Below are positions 1 to 5,911 of a stretch of DNA of 6,291 nucleotides, piece by piece; within the stretch, counting starts at the first letter, position 1; each line of letters begins with the position of its first letter. The position numbers and the translations under genes are program-made. The stretch is from an uncultured bacterium. Lineage in GTDB: Bacteria; Cyanobacteriota; Vampirovibrionia; Gastranaerophilales; Gastranaerophilaceae. Location: positions 1-6,291 of the forward strand of contig CAMAGQ010000097.1 of NCBI GenBank assembly GCA_945833895.1, written 5' to 3'. The notes beneath the pieces are model-generated. The model made no database searches. It was given only the letters and a program-made list of their open reading frames with translations, and was not told where the DNA came from.

Positions 1-46
1 ATAAGAGTAAAATGTTTATATTTTTTAACAAATTAACAATAAAATA

Positions 47-73
47 GATTCTTCGCATACGCTCAGAATGACA
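47..73 (-). repeat. Interspersed TGTCATTCTGAGCG-type intergenic repeat fragment
   Basis: Read on the minus strand this stretch begins TGTCATTCTGAGCG and ends GCGAAGAATC. I recognise this as a widespread kind of short intergenic repeat in many bacterial genomes. Its TGTCAT-pyrimidine-CTGA core also occurs at 6015-6025 on the plus strand, and related pieces lie at 138-147 and 6051-6065. The copy is isolated and has no open frame. Calling it a mobile or palindromic repeat is inference, because only fragments are visible here. Confidence 0.45.
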
Positions 74-102
74 GTGCCTGACGAGTTTTGAAATAATTAA
101 TT

Positions 103-146
103 ATTTACCCCCATTATTTACCCCCAGAATTTACCCCCAGAATGAC
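103..146. repeat. Three-copy 13-bp tandem repeat (ATTTACCCCC units)
   Basis: ATTTACCCCC occurs at 103-112, 116-125 and 129-138, an exact 13-nt period. The three-base spacers are ATT, then AGA, then AGA in the run that leads into CAGAATGACG. The last unit therefore merges with the CAGAATGAC core that also occurs at 64-72. It lies about 25 nt beyond the stop codon of the Fe-S protein gene. It looks like local expansion of an interspersed repeat. No hairpin or promoter is evident in it. Confidence 0.6.
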
Positions 147-170
147 GACTCCGGATGGATGTTCACTATT

Positions 171-1250
171 CTAAATTCCTCCGGCTAAGAATTCCAGGAG
201 GCTGACGACTTTTATTTTCCTTCCGAGCAATCCCAATTTCAGCCCCGCAATGCAAGACGGGCAAGTCGTAACAACCACATCTGCTCCGGTTTTCAATATA
301 TTCGCTGTTTTTTGTTTTATCAGGGCTTGTGAAAGTTTGCAATTCTTAACCCCAAAACTTCCTGCAAGCCCGCAGCAACTGTCGTAATCGTCCATTTTGA
401 CATATTCGACATTTTCACAATTCTGTATAATCTTCTCAAAAAACTCATCATTTTCAAGGTGGCAAGGCTTGTGGAACGTTACTTTCAGCGGTTTTTTGAA
501 TTTAAACTTAATATTTTCTTCTGCAATCAAATCTCCCCAATTAATTGATTTCAGATTAGTCAAATCCGCATCAGGCAGATATTTTGAGTAAGATTTGATT
601 GTACTTTCGCAACTTGCACAATCCGTAATTAAGTAATCGCAATTGCATTTTCGCAACTCGTCTAAATTATGCTTACCGACTTGCAAAAATCGTTCAAGAT
701 TGCCCTCTGACAAAAACGGAAGTCCGCAACATTCAAAATCGGGTTCTATAATTTTTACCGGATGATTTTTAAAAATTTTTGCAATGTATTTATCCGTGTT
801 TGGAAAAATTTTATTTACGCAGCCTTTGAAATACACAACTGTAGTTAAAGCGTTCCCGTTGGTGTGTTTCGGTCTGAACGGATAACTCAGAAATTCTCCG
901 ATTTTGATAATTTTATTAAAAACAAATTCTGATTGAAGAAAATTTATAACCTTTCCAATAAGTTTATTTTTCATATATTCGTGTTTAGCACTTGATACAA
1001 TCTCGCAAATATCAATCCCTGCGGGGCAGAAATCCTTACATTTCCCGCATTTCAGACACATGTCGATGTAGCGGTTAATGTTTTTAGTGAACTTCAAATC
1101 ACCTTTAATAACTCCAGACAGCATAATAAATTTGCCCTTACTTGCAACGCAATCATTCGGGGTAATCTTAAACAGCGGACAAACGGTTTCGCACAGTCCG
1201 CATTTTGAACACTTATTCACTTCGTTTTGGTAATCTCTGAATTTCTTCAT
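171..1250 (-). CDS. GlcF/LutA-like (Fe-S)-binding protein with two 4Fe-4S and two CCG domains
   Basis: This is a soluble iron-sulfur protein of the GlcF/LutA/heterodisulfide-reductase-D superfamily. Members usually pass electrons from a partner flavin dehydrogenase that oxidises glycolate, lactate or a similar acid. Numbering from the ATG at 1250, the first 4Fe-4S motif is C14, C17, C20, C24 followed by P, and the second is C65, C68, C71, C75 followed by P. Two CCG (DUF224-type) domains follow: C144, C174-C175-G and C211xxC214, then C263, C292-C293-G and C330xxC333. All signature cysteines are present, and about 359 residues is near the usual GlcF length. There is no signal peptide or membrane segment. 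The frame extends six codons further to a TTG at 1268, but neither start has a Shine-Dalgarno sequence; I prefer the ATG. No FAD-oxidase (GlcD-like) partner lies in the window, so the substrate is unknown. The stop is TAG, with no clear terminator after it. Confidence 0.88.
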   Translation of the reverse strand: MKKFRDYQNEVNKCSKCGLCETVCPLFKITPNDCVASKGKFIMLSGVIKGDLKFTKNINRYIDMCLKCGKCKDFCPAGIDICEIVSSAKHEYMKNKLIGKVINFLQSEFVFNKIIKIGEFLSYPFRPKHTNGNALTTVVYFKGCVNKIFPNTDKYIAKIFKNHPVKIIEPDFECCGLPFLSEGNLERFLQVGKHNLDELRKCNCDYLITDCASCESTIKSYSKYLPDADLTNLKSINWGDLIAEENIKFKFKKPLKVTFHKPCHLENDEFFEKIIQNCENVEYVKMDDYDSCCGLAGSFGVKNCKLSQALIKQKTANILKTGADVVVTTCPSCIAGLKLGLLGRKIKVVSLLEFLAGGI

Positions 1251-1274
1251 ATTCAAATCATAACACAATAAATT

Positions 1275-1312
1275 TTGTAAATTTGTTTTACATTTATTAA
1301 TATTTCACTCAA
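1275..1312. promoter_or_regulatory. Possible overlapping divergent promoters and a small inverted repeat
   Basis: Both flanking genes must start transcription in this AT-rich gap. On the plus strand, TTGTAA (1275-1280) and TAATAT (1298-1303) are 17 nt apart, each matching 4 of 6 consensus bases. On the minus strand, TTGAGT (1312-1307) and TAAAAC (1290-1285) are 16 nt apart and equally weak. The inverted repeat TGTAAA-N5-TTTACA (1276-1292) overlaps both and could be an operator. In DNA this AT-rich such matches arise easily by chance, so confidence is low. Confidence 0.28.
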
Positions 1313-1381
1313 AAAATTAAACTTTTTGCCTAAACTGACCGATAACATGATTAATCTTAGTTATAAAAAGGATATCGAGAA

Positions 1382-1672
1382 ATGACAGAGTCAAACAATT
1401 TTGCATTTAACCGCCCGTTTAAGCCGTTTGGAATGAATGTAAGAGTTCCTGAAAGAACCATACAGCAAGCAGGTGAAACTCTTGAAGACATAATCAAAGC
1501 ACCGGCAACTCCATTATTTGAATATTTGGAAGAAAACGAACCTGTATTCAACGGTAATGTTGCGTTTGAAATTACAAAAACCTCTGCTCAAAATTTCACA
1601 ATCGGTTCTGCTATGAGAATGGAAGATGAAAAAATTAACGGGAAACTGCCTAGTTTTGATATGCACTTCTAA
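1382..1672 (+). CDS. Hypothetical 96-residue acidic protein
   Basis: I do not recognise this protein. It has 96 residues, no cysteine, no signal peptide, no membrane segment and an acidic bias. The N-terminal third is rich in Phe, Pro and Arg (FNRPFKPFGMNVRVPER). A predicted helix-like stretch with many Glu follows (about residues 27-53), and the tail is polar and ends in FDMHF. AAGGA at 1368-1372 lies nine bases before the ATG, a weak but usable ribosome binding site. The gene stands alone: it diverges from the Fe-S protein gene and ends 32 bp from the convergent end of dusB, with no obvious terminator. A shorter frame on the opposite strand is its shadow. It may be lineage-specific; the sequence supports no function. 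Confidence 0.72.
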   Translation: MTESNNFAFNRPFKPFGMNVRVPERTIQQAGETLEDIIKAPATPLFEYLEENEPVFNGNVAFEITKTSAQNFTIGSAMRMEDEKINGKLPSFDMHF

Positions 1673-1704
1673 ACCAACTTTGCAAAACCGTAAACTTTGA
1701 ACTG

Positions 1705-2676
1705 CTAAACCAAAATTGTATTCTCTTTTCTGATATAGTCGATATATTCTAAAATTTTGTTGTAATCATCTTCAACAACCAATACTGAGCGTATTTTTGC
1801 CGCGTTACGAATACCCGAAATATAGAACGGGTAAAATTTTCTGAAAAATTTTATCGCCAGATTTTCGCCTCTTAATTTGATTTCTTCATCAAGATGAATT
1901 TTCATTATATCTAATTTTTCATCAAGTGTCGGCTCCGGAACGATTTCTCCTGTAGCAAAATATTTTTCTATTCTGCCAATCAAGGTCGGGTCGCCAAGAA
2001 CTCCTCTGCCAATTGCAACACCGTCAGCACCTGTTTCTTCCATACATTGAACGGCTTTTTCAACAGATGTAATATCACCGTTTGCAAAAACAGGAATATC
2101 CACATTTTGCTTTAATTCTTTAATCTTGCTCCAATCGGCTTCGCCTGAATAGAACTGCGAGCGTGTTCTGGCATGAATTGTAATAAAATCAGCCCCCGCC
2201 TTTTGCATTTGCTGCCCGAATTCAACAAAATTCATCTCATCAAAAGTGTAACCTAATCGAAACTTAACACTGACAGGTTTATCCGTTCCGTCTTTCACAG
2301 CTTTAACTAAATCCATTGCAAGTCTAGGATTTCGCATAAGTGCAGAGCCGTCTTGCCCTTTTACAACTTTATTAACAGGACAGCCCATATTTATATCAAG
2401 CATATCTGCAAATTGATTTAAGTATTCCGCAGAAAACTTCATCAAATGAGGTTTGTGTCCGCAAATCTGGTAGGAAATCGGATGGTGATTGTCGTCCAGT
2501 TTGGTAATTTCTGTTTGAACATTCTGTGCCAAAAACTCAGAACTTATCATTTCAGTTGTCAAAAGTGCATTCGGGGAATACTTTCTGACAAGCGAACGCA
2601 GCACATAGTCAGTAATCCCTGCCATCGGGGCAAGAGACACTTTACTTTTTATCAATTCAGGTAATTTACTGTGCAT
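1705..2676 (-). CDS. tRNA-dihydrouridine synthase, DusB/NifR3 family
   Basis: This FMN-dependent enzyme uses NADPH to reduce specific uridines in the tRNA D-loop to dihydrouridine. The 323 residues show a complete family pattern. The TIM barrel opens with LAPMAGITD (15-23), and YQICG (69-73) holds a conserved FMN-contacting Gln. Next comes DINMGCPVNKVVKGQDGSAL (94-113) with the catalytic Cys99. KFRLG (138-142) carries the FMN-contacting Lys, and IHARTRSQFYSGEADW (167-182) carries the FMN-contacting His. The phosphate-binding end is FANGDI and GVAIGRGVLGDP (about 197-230). A helical tRNA-binding C-terminal domain with FFRKFYPFYISG (277-288) completes it. The length is normal. The ATG lies 11 nt inside the end of the TPR gene. 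AAAGGA (2679-2684) is only two bases from the ATG, which is unusually close, so translation is probably coupled to the upstream gene. The subtype (DusB rather than another Dus) is by resemblance. Confidence 0.93.
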   Translation of the reverse strand: MHSKLPELIKSKVSLAPMAGITDYVLRSLVRKYSPNALLTTEMISSEFLAQNVQTEITKLDDNHHPISYQICGHKPHLMKFSAEYLNQFADMLDINMGCPVNKVVKGQDGSALMRNPRLAMDLVKAVKDGTDKPVSVKFRLGYTFDEMNFVEFGQQMQKAGADFITIHARTRSQFYSGEADWSKIKELKQNVDIPVFANGDITSVEKAVQCMEETGADGVAIGRGVLGDPTLIGRIEKYFATGEIVPEPTLDEKLDIMKIHLDEEIKLRGENLAIKFFRKFYPFYISGIRNAAKIRSVLVVEDDYNKILEYIDYIRKENTILV

Positions 2677-4792
2677 AATCCTTTAATTCTTCTATTCTCG
2701 TTTTTGCATATTCCTTATACTGGTCTTCTTCAGCATCTGAATTTGCGTAGGCAAGGTAATACTTATACGCATTTTTGTAATCGTTCAATGAATCATAATC
2801 TGATGCTATCATATAATTGCAAATTTTAAACTCATTGTTCAACTGAAACGCTTTTGACAAATCACTGATTGCCTCTTTTCGTTGTTCCTTTGCATCATAT
2901 ATCATACCACGATAATAGTAAGCATACGCGTTTTGTTTATCTGCCGATAATATTTCGTTAAATTGCTGAAGACTTTCATCGTATTTTTGCTCTTCATACA
3001 GAGAAATTGCGGCATTTAATTTGTTTGCCCTTTCTGTTTCCTGTATTGATTTATAATATTCTATTGCCTGTGTGTTATTTTTATTGAATGTGATTGCTTT
3101 TTCCAGATAGAATTTTGCATCATCAAGTTTGTCATCTTCACCGTACAGACAGGCTATGTAGTACGCGATATCCGAATCGACAGGCTTAAGAGCAAGTGCT
3201 TTTTTAAAGTATTCAATTGCTTTTTCTCTATCACCGAGTTCTTGATATGATGTTGCCACACCAAGCATTGTATCAACCGTTTCAGGCTGTATAAGCAAAT
3301 AATAACTTATTGCGTTTTTATAATCCTTGTTTTTGTACGCAGTTGCGGCTTTTTCAAGTTGTTGATTTAACTTCATTTCCTGAATATTTTTCAATGTAGC
3401 AGGAATATTGGCATCTTTCGGGAATACGCTTGCCGCACTGCTTAGCGTACTTATCGCAGCATCGTAACCGTTTCCTTGAGCCTGAGCAAGTGCCTTATTT
3501 ACATAAATTTCGGAATTGTTAGGATTTTTCTTTATCGCTTCGTTATACATATAAATCGAATCTTCAAGTTTTCCTTTTTTATGTAATTCTATTGCGTAAT
3601 CGTAGAAAATATCAGCAGGATTAGAGCCTGTCATGTTTTTATTAACATAATCAACAAAGGATGTAACTGTCATTGTTTTCTTTGCGTTTGCAATCAACTG
3701 CCCTTTTATGTAAGCATTATCAGGGTCAAGTTCAAGCACTTTTTTGTACCCTTCCTGTGCAATTTTATTGTCGCCCAACTTGTCGTAACATTGTGCTCTG
3801 TATAAATTTGCGTTCACATTGTTCGGATACAAAATCAGAACAGATTCGTAAGCCTTGATAGCCGTTCGGTAATCTCCTTTTTGCTGATACAAAGTACCCG
3901 TGTTTATCCTTGTATTCGTGTTTGACGGGTCTAAGGCTTCCGCCTGTTTGTAGTATGTAAGTGCCTCATCAAGTTTGTTTTGTTTTTGAAGAATAGCACC
4001 CATGTTTGCATTCAAATCTCCACTGTTTGGTGAATTTGCCAGTTTTTTTCTGAATATACGCTCAAGTGTGTATAAAACCTCCTTGTTTTCAGCGTTAACG
4101 TGCTGTAATACGTACGAATATTCATTCATGGCATCTTCTGCCACATTTTGATTATCGAGAATTTTTGCATAAGCAAGTCTCATATCAAGATCTGTCGGAT
4201 TAACCGCAATCGCTTTTTTGTAATATTCACCCGCCTTAATTTCGTTTCCTAAAATCTTCATGATTTCGGCAACCTGCTCAAAACTTTTTGCCTGCAAGTT
4301 TTTGCTTCCCAAAGCCTGCGTAAACTCATACCCCGCAGCAGAGAAGTTTCCCTCTGCCCGTAATTTTTTTGCGGTGTTATAGCGGTTTTGAGAGGAAGTG
4401 TCAAATTTCATGAAAGTCAAACAGTTGTTCAAGTTGTTTTGAACCTTAGAAATCGCAGATGCAGAATTTTGTACCGCCCCTTCATTCGGGTAATACAACA
4501 AATAAAACAAAGCACTTCTAAAATCATCCGCTGCCTTATTCCAATCTTTATCCCTGTTTGCGTACTCCGTACCCCTTGCCAAATGTGCGTTTACCAAGCC
4601 TATTCTTGCCGAATTATCAAGGTAATTAATTCTCAAAGCACTTTTAAACTCTTCAATAGCACCGGTGTAACGGTATTGAGATAAGTACGTTTGCCCGAGG
4701 TCATAATGCTCTTTAAAGTCTGCGTACGCAACTCCGTTTAATAAACAGAATAAGATATAAAGTTTCGCAAGATTTGCTAATGTTCTATTCAT
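2666..4792 (-). CDS. Exported tetratricopeptide (TPR) repeat protein
   Basis: This 708-residue protein begins with a Sec signal peptide: NRTLANLAK, then a hydrophobic core LYILFCLLNGV, with likely cleavage after AYA at residue 24. The rest is almost entirely TPR helix pairs of about 34 residues, recognisable by the spaced G/A, Y, A and P pattern. Clear units lie near 26-59, 170-202, 258-292, 293-326, 327-360, 395-426, 505-540, 541-574, 588-620 and 621-654; weaker ones fill the gaps, for roughly 12-14 in all. There is no catalytic domain and no C-terminal anchor. It therefore likely acts outside the cytoplasm as a protein-binding scaffold; its partner is unknown. The ribosome binding site AGGGAG (4803-4798) sits five bases before the ATG. 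It is the first gene of an operon with dusB, and its TAA overlaps the dusB start. The Cys in the signal peptide lies in ILFC, which is a poor lipobox. Confidence 0.85.
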   Translation of the reverse strand: MNRTLANLAKLYILFCLLNGVAYADFKEHYDLGQTYLSQYRYTGAIEEFKSALRINYLDNSARIGLVNAHLARGTEYANRDKDWNKAADDFRSALFYLLYYPNEGAVQNSASAISKVQNNLNNCLTFMKFDTSSQNRYNTAKKLRAEGNFSAAGYEFTQALGSKNLQAKSFEQVAEIMKILGNEIKAGEYYKKAIAVNPTDLDMRLAYAKILDNQNVAEDAMNEYSYVLQHVNAENKEVLYTLERIFRKKLANSPNSGDLNANMGAILQKQNKLDEALTYYKQAEALDPSNTNTRINTGTLYQQKGDYRTAIKAYESVLILYPNNVNANLYRAQCYDKLGDNKIAQEGYKKVLELDPDNAYIKGQLIANAKKTMTVTSFVDYVNKNMTGSNPADIFYDYAIELHKKGKLEDSIYMYNEAIKKNPNNSEIYVNKALAQAQGNGYDAAISTLSSAASVFPKDANIPATLKNIQEMKLNQQLEKAATAYKNKDYKNAISYYLLIQPETVDTMLGVATSYQELGDREKAIEYFKKALALKPVDSDIAYYIACLYGEDDKLDDAKFYLEKAITFNKNNTQAIEYYKSIQETERANKLNAAISLYEEQKYDESLQQFNEILSADKQNAYAYYYRGMIYDAKEQRKEAISDLSKAFQLNNEFKICNYMIASDYDSLNDYKNAYKYYLAYANSDAEEDQYKEYAKTRIEELKDYAQ

Positions 4793-4835
4793 AAAAGCTC
4801 CCTTTTGAAACTATTTTATTACAACAATCTTTTTC

Positions 4836-4864
4836 TGTATATACAACAACGGGGTAATTGTAAA
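4836..4864 (-). promoter_or_regulatory. Predicted sigma-70 promoter of the TPR-dusB operon
   Basis: On the minus strand, TTTACA (4864-4859; 5 of 6 consensus bases) and TATACA (4841-4836; 4 of 6) are separated by 17 nt. This would start transcription near 4829, leaving a leader of about 36 nt that contains the AGGGAG ribosome binding site. The perfect 10-bp palindrome TGTATATACA (4836-4845) overlaps the -10 box and could be a repressor site. The promoter lies just after the terminator of the upstream 42-codon gene. Confidence 0.45.
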
Positions 4865-4874
4865 CTTCTGTATC

Positions 4875-4904
4875 AAAAAACGGATAAGTTTAAAAACTTA
4901 TCCG
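4875..4904 (-). terminator. Rho-independent terminator of the 42-codon gene
   Basis: On the minus strand a perfect 8-bp stem CGGATAAG/CTTATCCG (4904-4897 with 4888-4881) encloses an 8-base AT loop and is followed by six T residues (4880-4875). It begins 12 nt after the stop codon of the small upstream gene, and the TPR operon promoter follows directly. It therefore separates the two units. On the plus strand no T-run follows the stem, so it acts on minus-strand transcripts only. Confidence 0.85.
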
Positions 4905-4916
4905 CTGATTGTAAAA

Positions 4917-5045
4917 CTATTGCATAAGAAAATCGCTGACAGAAATGTAACTCATACATTCATCAAATAATTTCTGTAACGGAATTGCTATCATCTCGTC
5001 AGAAATTTGTTCCATCGGCACTGCTAAGTTTTGTGTGTTTTCCAT
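4917..5045 (-). CDS. Small 42-residue acidic protein of unknown function
   Basis: This short frame encodes MENTQNLAVPMEQISDEMIA followed by IPLQKLFDECMSYISVSDFLMQ. The gene signals are strong: AGAGGAG (5060-5054) lies eight bases before the ATG, and a clean rho-independent terminator starts 12 nt after the TAG. The product has five Met, one Cys, seven acidic residues and one Lys. It is strongly acidic and could form one or two amphipathic helices. It has no signal peptide or convincing membrane segment. It diverges from infC and lies upstream of the TPR operon on the same strand, but the terminator makes it its own transcript. I recognise no family. Alternatively the transcript could act as a small RNA; the strong ribosome binding site argues for translation. 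Confidence 0.7.
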   Translation of the reverse strand: MENTQNLAVPMEQISDEMIAIPLQKLFDECMSYISVSDFLMQ

Positions 5046-5247
5046 CTTAAATACTCCTCTTTAATTTTTATGTCTAGGGTAAAATATCCTTAATCTTAAC
5101 AATTTTATTATCGGCAGGTTTATAGAAAAACTTTAATATATCTATCGTATATATTTTTAACATTTCAGAAATTCAATAGCCACGGGCATATTTCGCTTTA
5201 CAAAACTTAATATTTACTAAAGATTAAAATATACAAAGGAAAAGTTT

Positions 5248-5274
5248 ATGCTAGAATTAGAGAGTAATCAGTAA
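5248..5274 (+). CDS. Possible 8-residue leader peptide upstream of infC
   Basis: ATG at 5248 opens a frame reading MLELESNQ and ending in TAA. AAGGA (5236-5240), within AAAGGAAAAG, lies seven bases before the ATG, as good a ribosome binding site as those of the annotated genes. The stop codon is three bases before the AGGAG of infC and 16 nt before its start, in a different frame. A ribosome ending here would cover the infC ribosome binding site. This suggests coupling or a regulatory leader; it could also be chance. No run of one amino acid, as in classical attenuators, is present. Confidence 0.35.
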   Translation: MLELESNQ

Positions 5275-5277
5275 CAT

Positions 5278-5293
5278 AGGAGATAAAATCATA
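5278..5293 (+). promoter_or_regulatory. infC ribosome binding site and rare non-AUG start
   Basis: AGGAG (5278-5282) is the only good Shine-Dalgarno sequence near infC. It is followed in frame by ATC (5288, gap of 5) and ATA (5291, gap of 8), and by no ATG, GTG or TTG until 5336. AUU or AUC starts of infC are known in other bacteria. IF-3 rejects such codons and so represses its own translation. I favour ATA because it gives an N-terminus of Met-Ala and the spacing matches that of the 42-codon gene. Confidence 0.7.
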
Positions 5294-5830
5294 GCAACCG
5301 ACAGTAAATTCAATAAGGACAAAGATAAAACCATTATGAACGAAAGAATTCGTTCAAAAGAAGTAAGATTGATAGATAATGAAGGAGTAAATCACGGGGT
5401 AGTACCGACATCAAAAGCACTGGCAATGGCTGAAGAAGCAGACTTAGACTTGGTATTAATCAGCCCTAATCAAGCACCTCCTGTGGCAAAAATTCTGGAT
5501 TACGGGAAATACAAATACGAACTTGCCAAAAAGGCAAAAGAAGCAAAGAAAAAACAACGAGTAGTCGAAGTTAAAGAAGTTAAGGTTCGCTATAAGATTG
5601 ATGTTCACGACTATGAAGTCAGAATAAAAAATGTAAGAAAATTCATCACACAAGGTAATAAGGTAAAAATCGTTGTAATGCTTAGAGGTAGAGAAATGCA
5701 GCATTCAAACCTTGCCTTTGACCTTGCAAACAGATTTATTGAGGACCTGGCAAACGATAATATTCAAATTGAAAAGAAACCTCAACTGGAAGGTCGAAAC
5801 GTAACATTGTACCTTACAGGTCAATCATAA
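5291..5830 (+). CDS. infC: Translation initiation factor IF-3
   Basis: IF-3 binds the 30S subunit, keeps it apart from 50S, and proofreads start codon and initiator tRNA in the P site. Starting at the ATA the protein has 179 residues, close to the 180 of E. coli IF-3. A polar N-terminal tail (ATDSKFNKDKDKT) leads to NERIRSKEVRLID, which opens the N-terminal domain (about 17-85). The family signature KILDYGKYKYE lies at 67-77. The Lys-rich linker helix ending in KEAKKKQ follows, then the C-terminal domain from VKEVKVRYKID with the conserved LRGRE at 131-135. The first ATG (5336, residue 16) has no Shine-Dalgarno sequence at normal distance and would remove the tail. ATC at 5288 would add one residue. 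The ATT at 5333 is a weaker alternative, since the nearest AAGGA is 13 nt away. No rpmI or rplT follows; a terminator comes 24 nt after the stop. I could not define the promoter upstream with confidence. Confidence 0.95.
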   Translation: MATDSKFNKDKDKTIMNERIRSKEVRLIDNEGVNHGVVPTSKALAMAEEADLDLVLISPNQAPPVAKILDYGKYKYELAKKAKEAKKKQRVVEVKEVKVRYKIDVHDYEVRIKNVRKFITQGNKVKIVVMLRGREMQHSNLAFDLANRFIEDLANDNIQIEKKPQLEGRNVTLYLTGQS

Positions 5831-5848
5831 AAGAATTTATAATAAGAT

Positions 5849-5881
5849 AAAAAACACAGGTACTTGGTGCCTGTGTTTTTT
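5849..5881 (+). terminator. Rho-independent terminator of infC
   Basis: CACAGGTAC (5855-5863) and GTGCCTGTG (5867-5875) form a 9-bp stem with one G-T wobble and a TTG loop. Six A residues lie before it and six T residues after it. The hairpin begins about 24 nt after the infC stop and is a strong plus-strand terminator. It implies that the infC transcript ends here. The flanking A and T runs mean it could also work on a minus-strand transcript, but no gene from the right needs it. Confidence 0.9.
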
Positions 5882-5911
5882 AGTTACCACCTGAGGGGGA
5901 AATCACACATT

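Noticed and set aside
103..138. CRISPR array
   Set aside because: Units of 10-13 bp with three-base spacers are far too short, and no cas gene is present.
397..591. Open frame on the plus strand inside the Fe-S protein gene
   Set aside because: It is antisense to a gene with complete cysteine motifs and has no ribosome binding site or recognisable protein.
1357..1551. Open frame on the minus strand over the 96-residue gene
   Set aside because: The plus-strand frame is longer, has a better start region and a more protein-like composition. The minus frame looks like its shadow.
1673..1704. Possible bidirectional terminator between the convergent genes
   Set aside because: The 32-bp gap has A- and T-rich pieces but no stem of useful length followed by a T-run.
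2446..4684. Several short plus-strand frames inside dusB and the TPR gene (2446-2664, 3673-3858, 4388-4684)
   Set aside because: Each is antisense to a well-supported coding region and reads as low-quality protein.
4720..4792. Lipoprotein signal in the TPR protein
   Set aside because: The Cys in ILFC sits mid-core after a Phe, unlike a lipobox. AYA followed by Asp is a better signal peptidase I site.
5097..5230. Promoter for infC in the divergent gap
   Set aside because: TTTACA (5197-5202) and TAAAAT (5225-5230) are 22 nt apart, too far for a normal promoter; other box pairs match worse. One must exist here, but I cannot place it.
5456..5704. 82-codon minus-strand frame inside infC
   Set aside because: It lies wholly opposite conserved IF-3 sequence, and its Phe-rich product reflects the Lys codons of infC.
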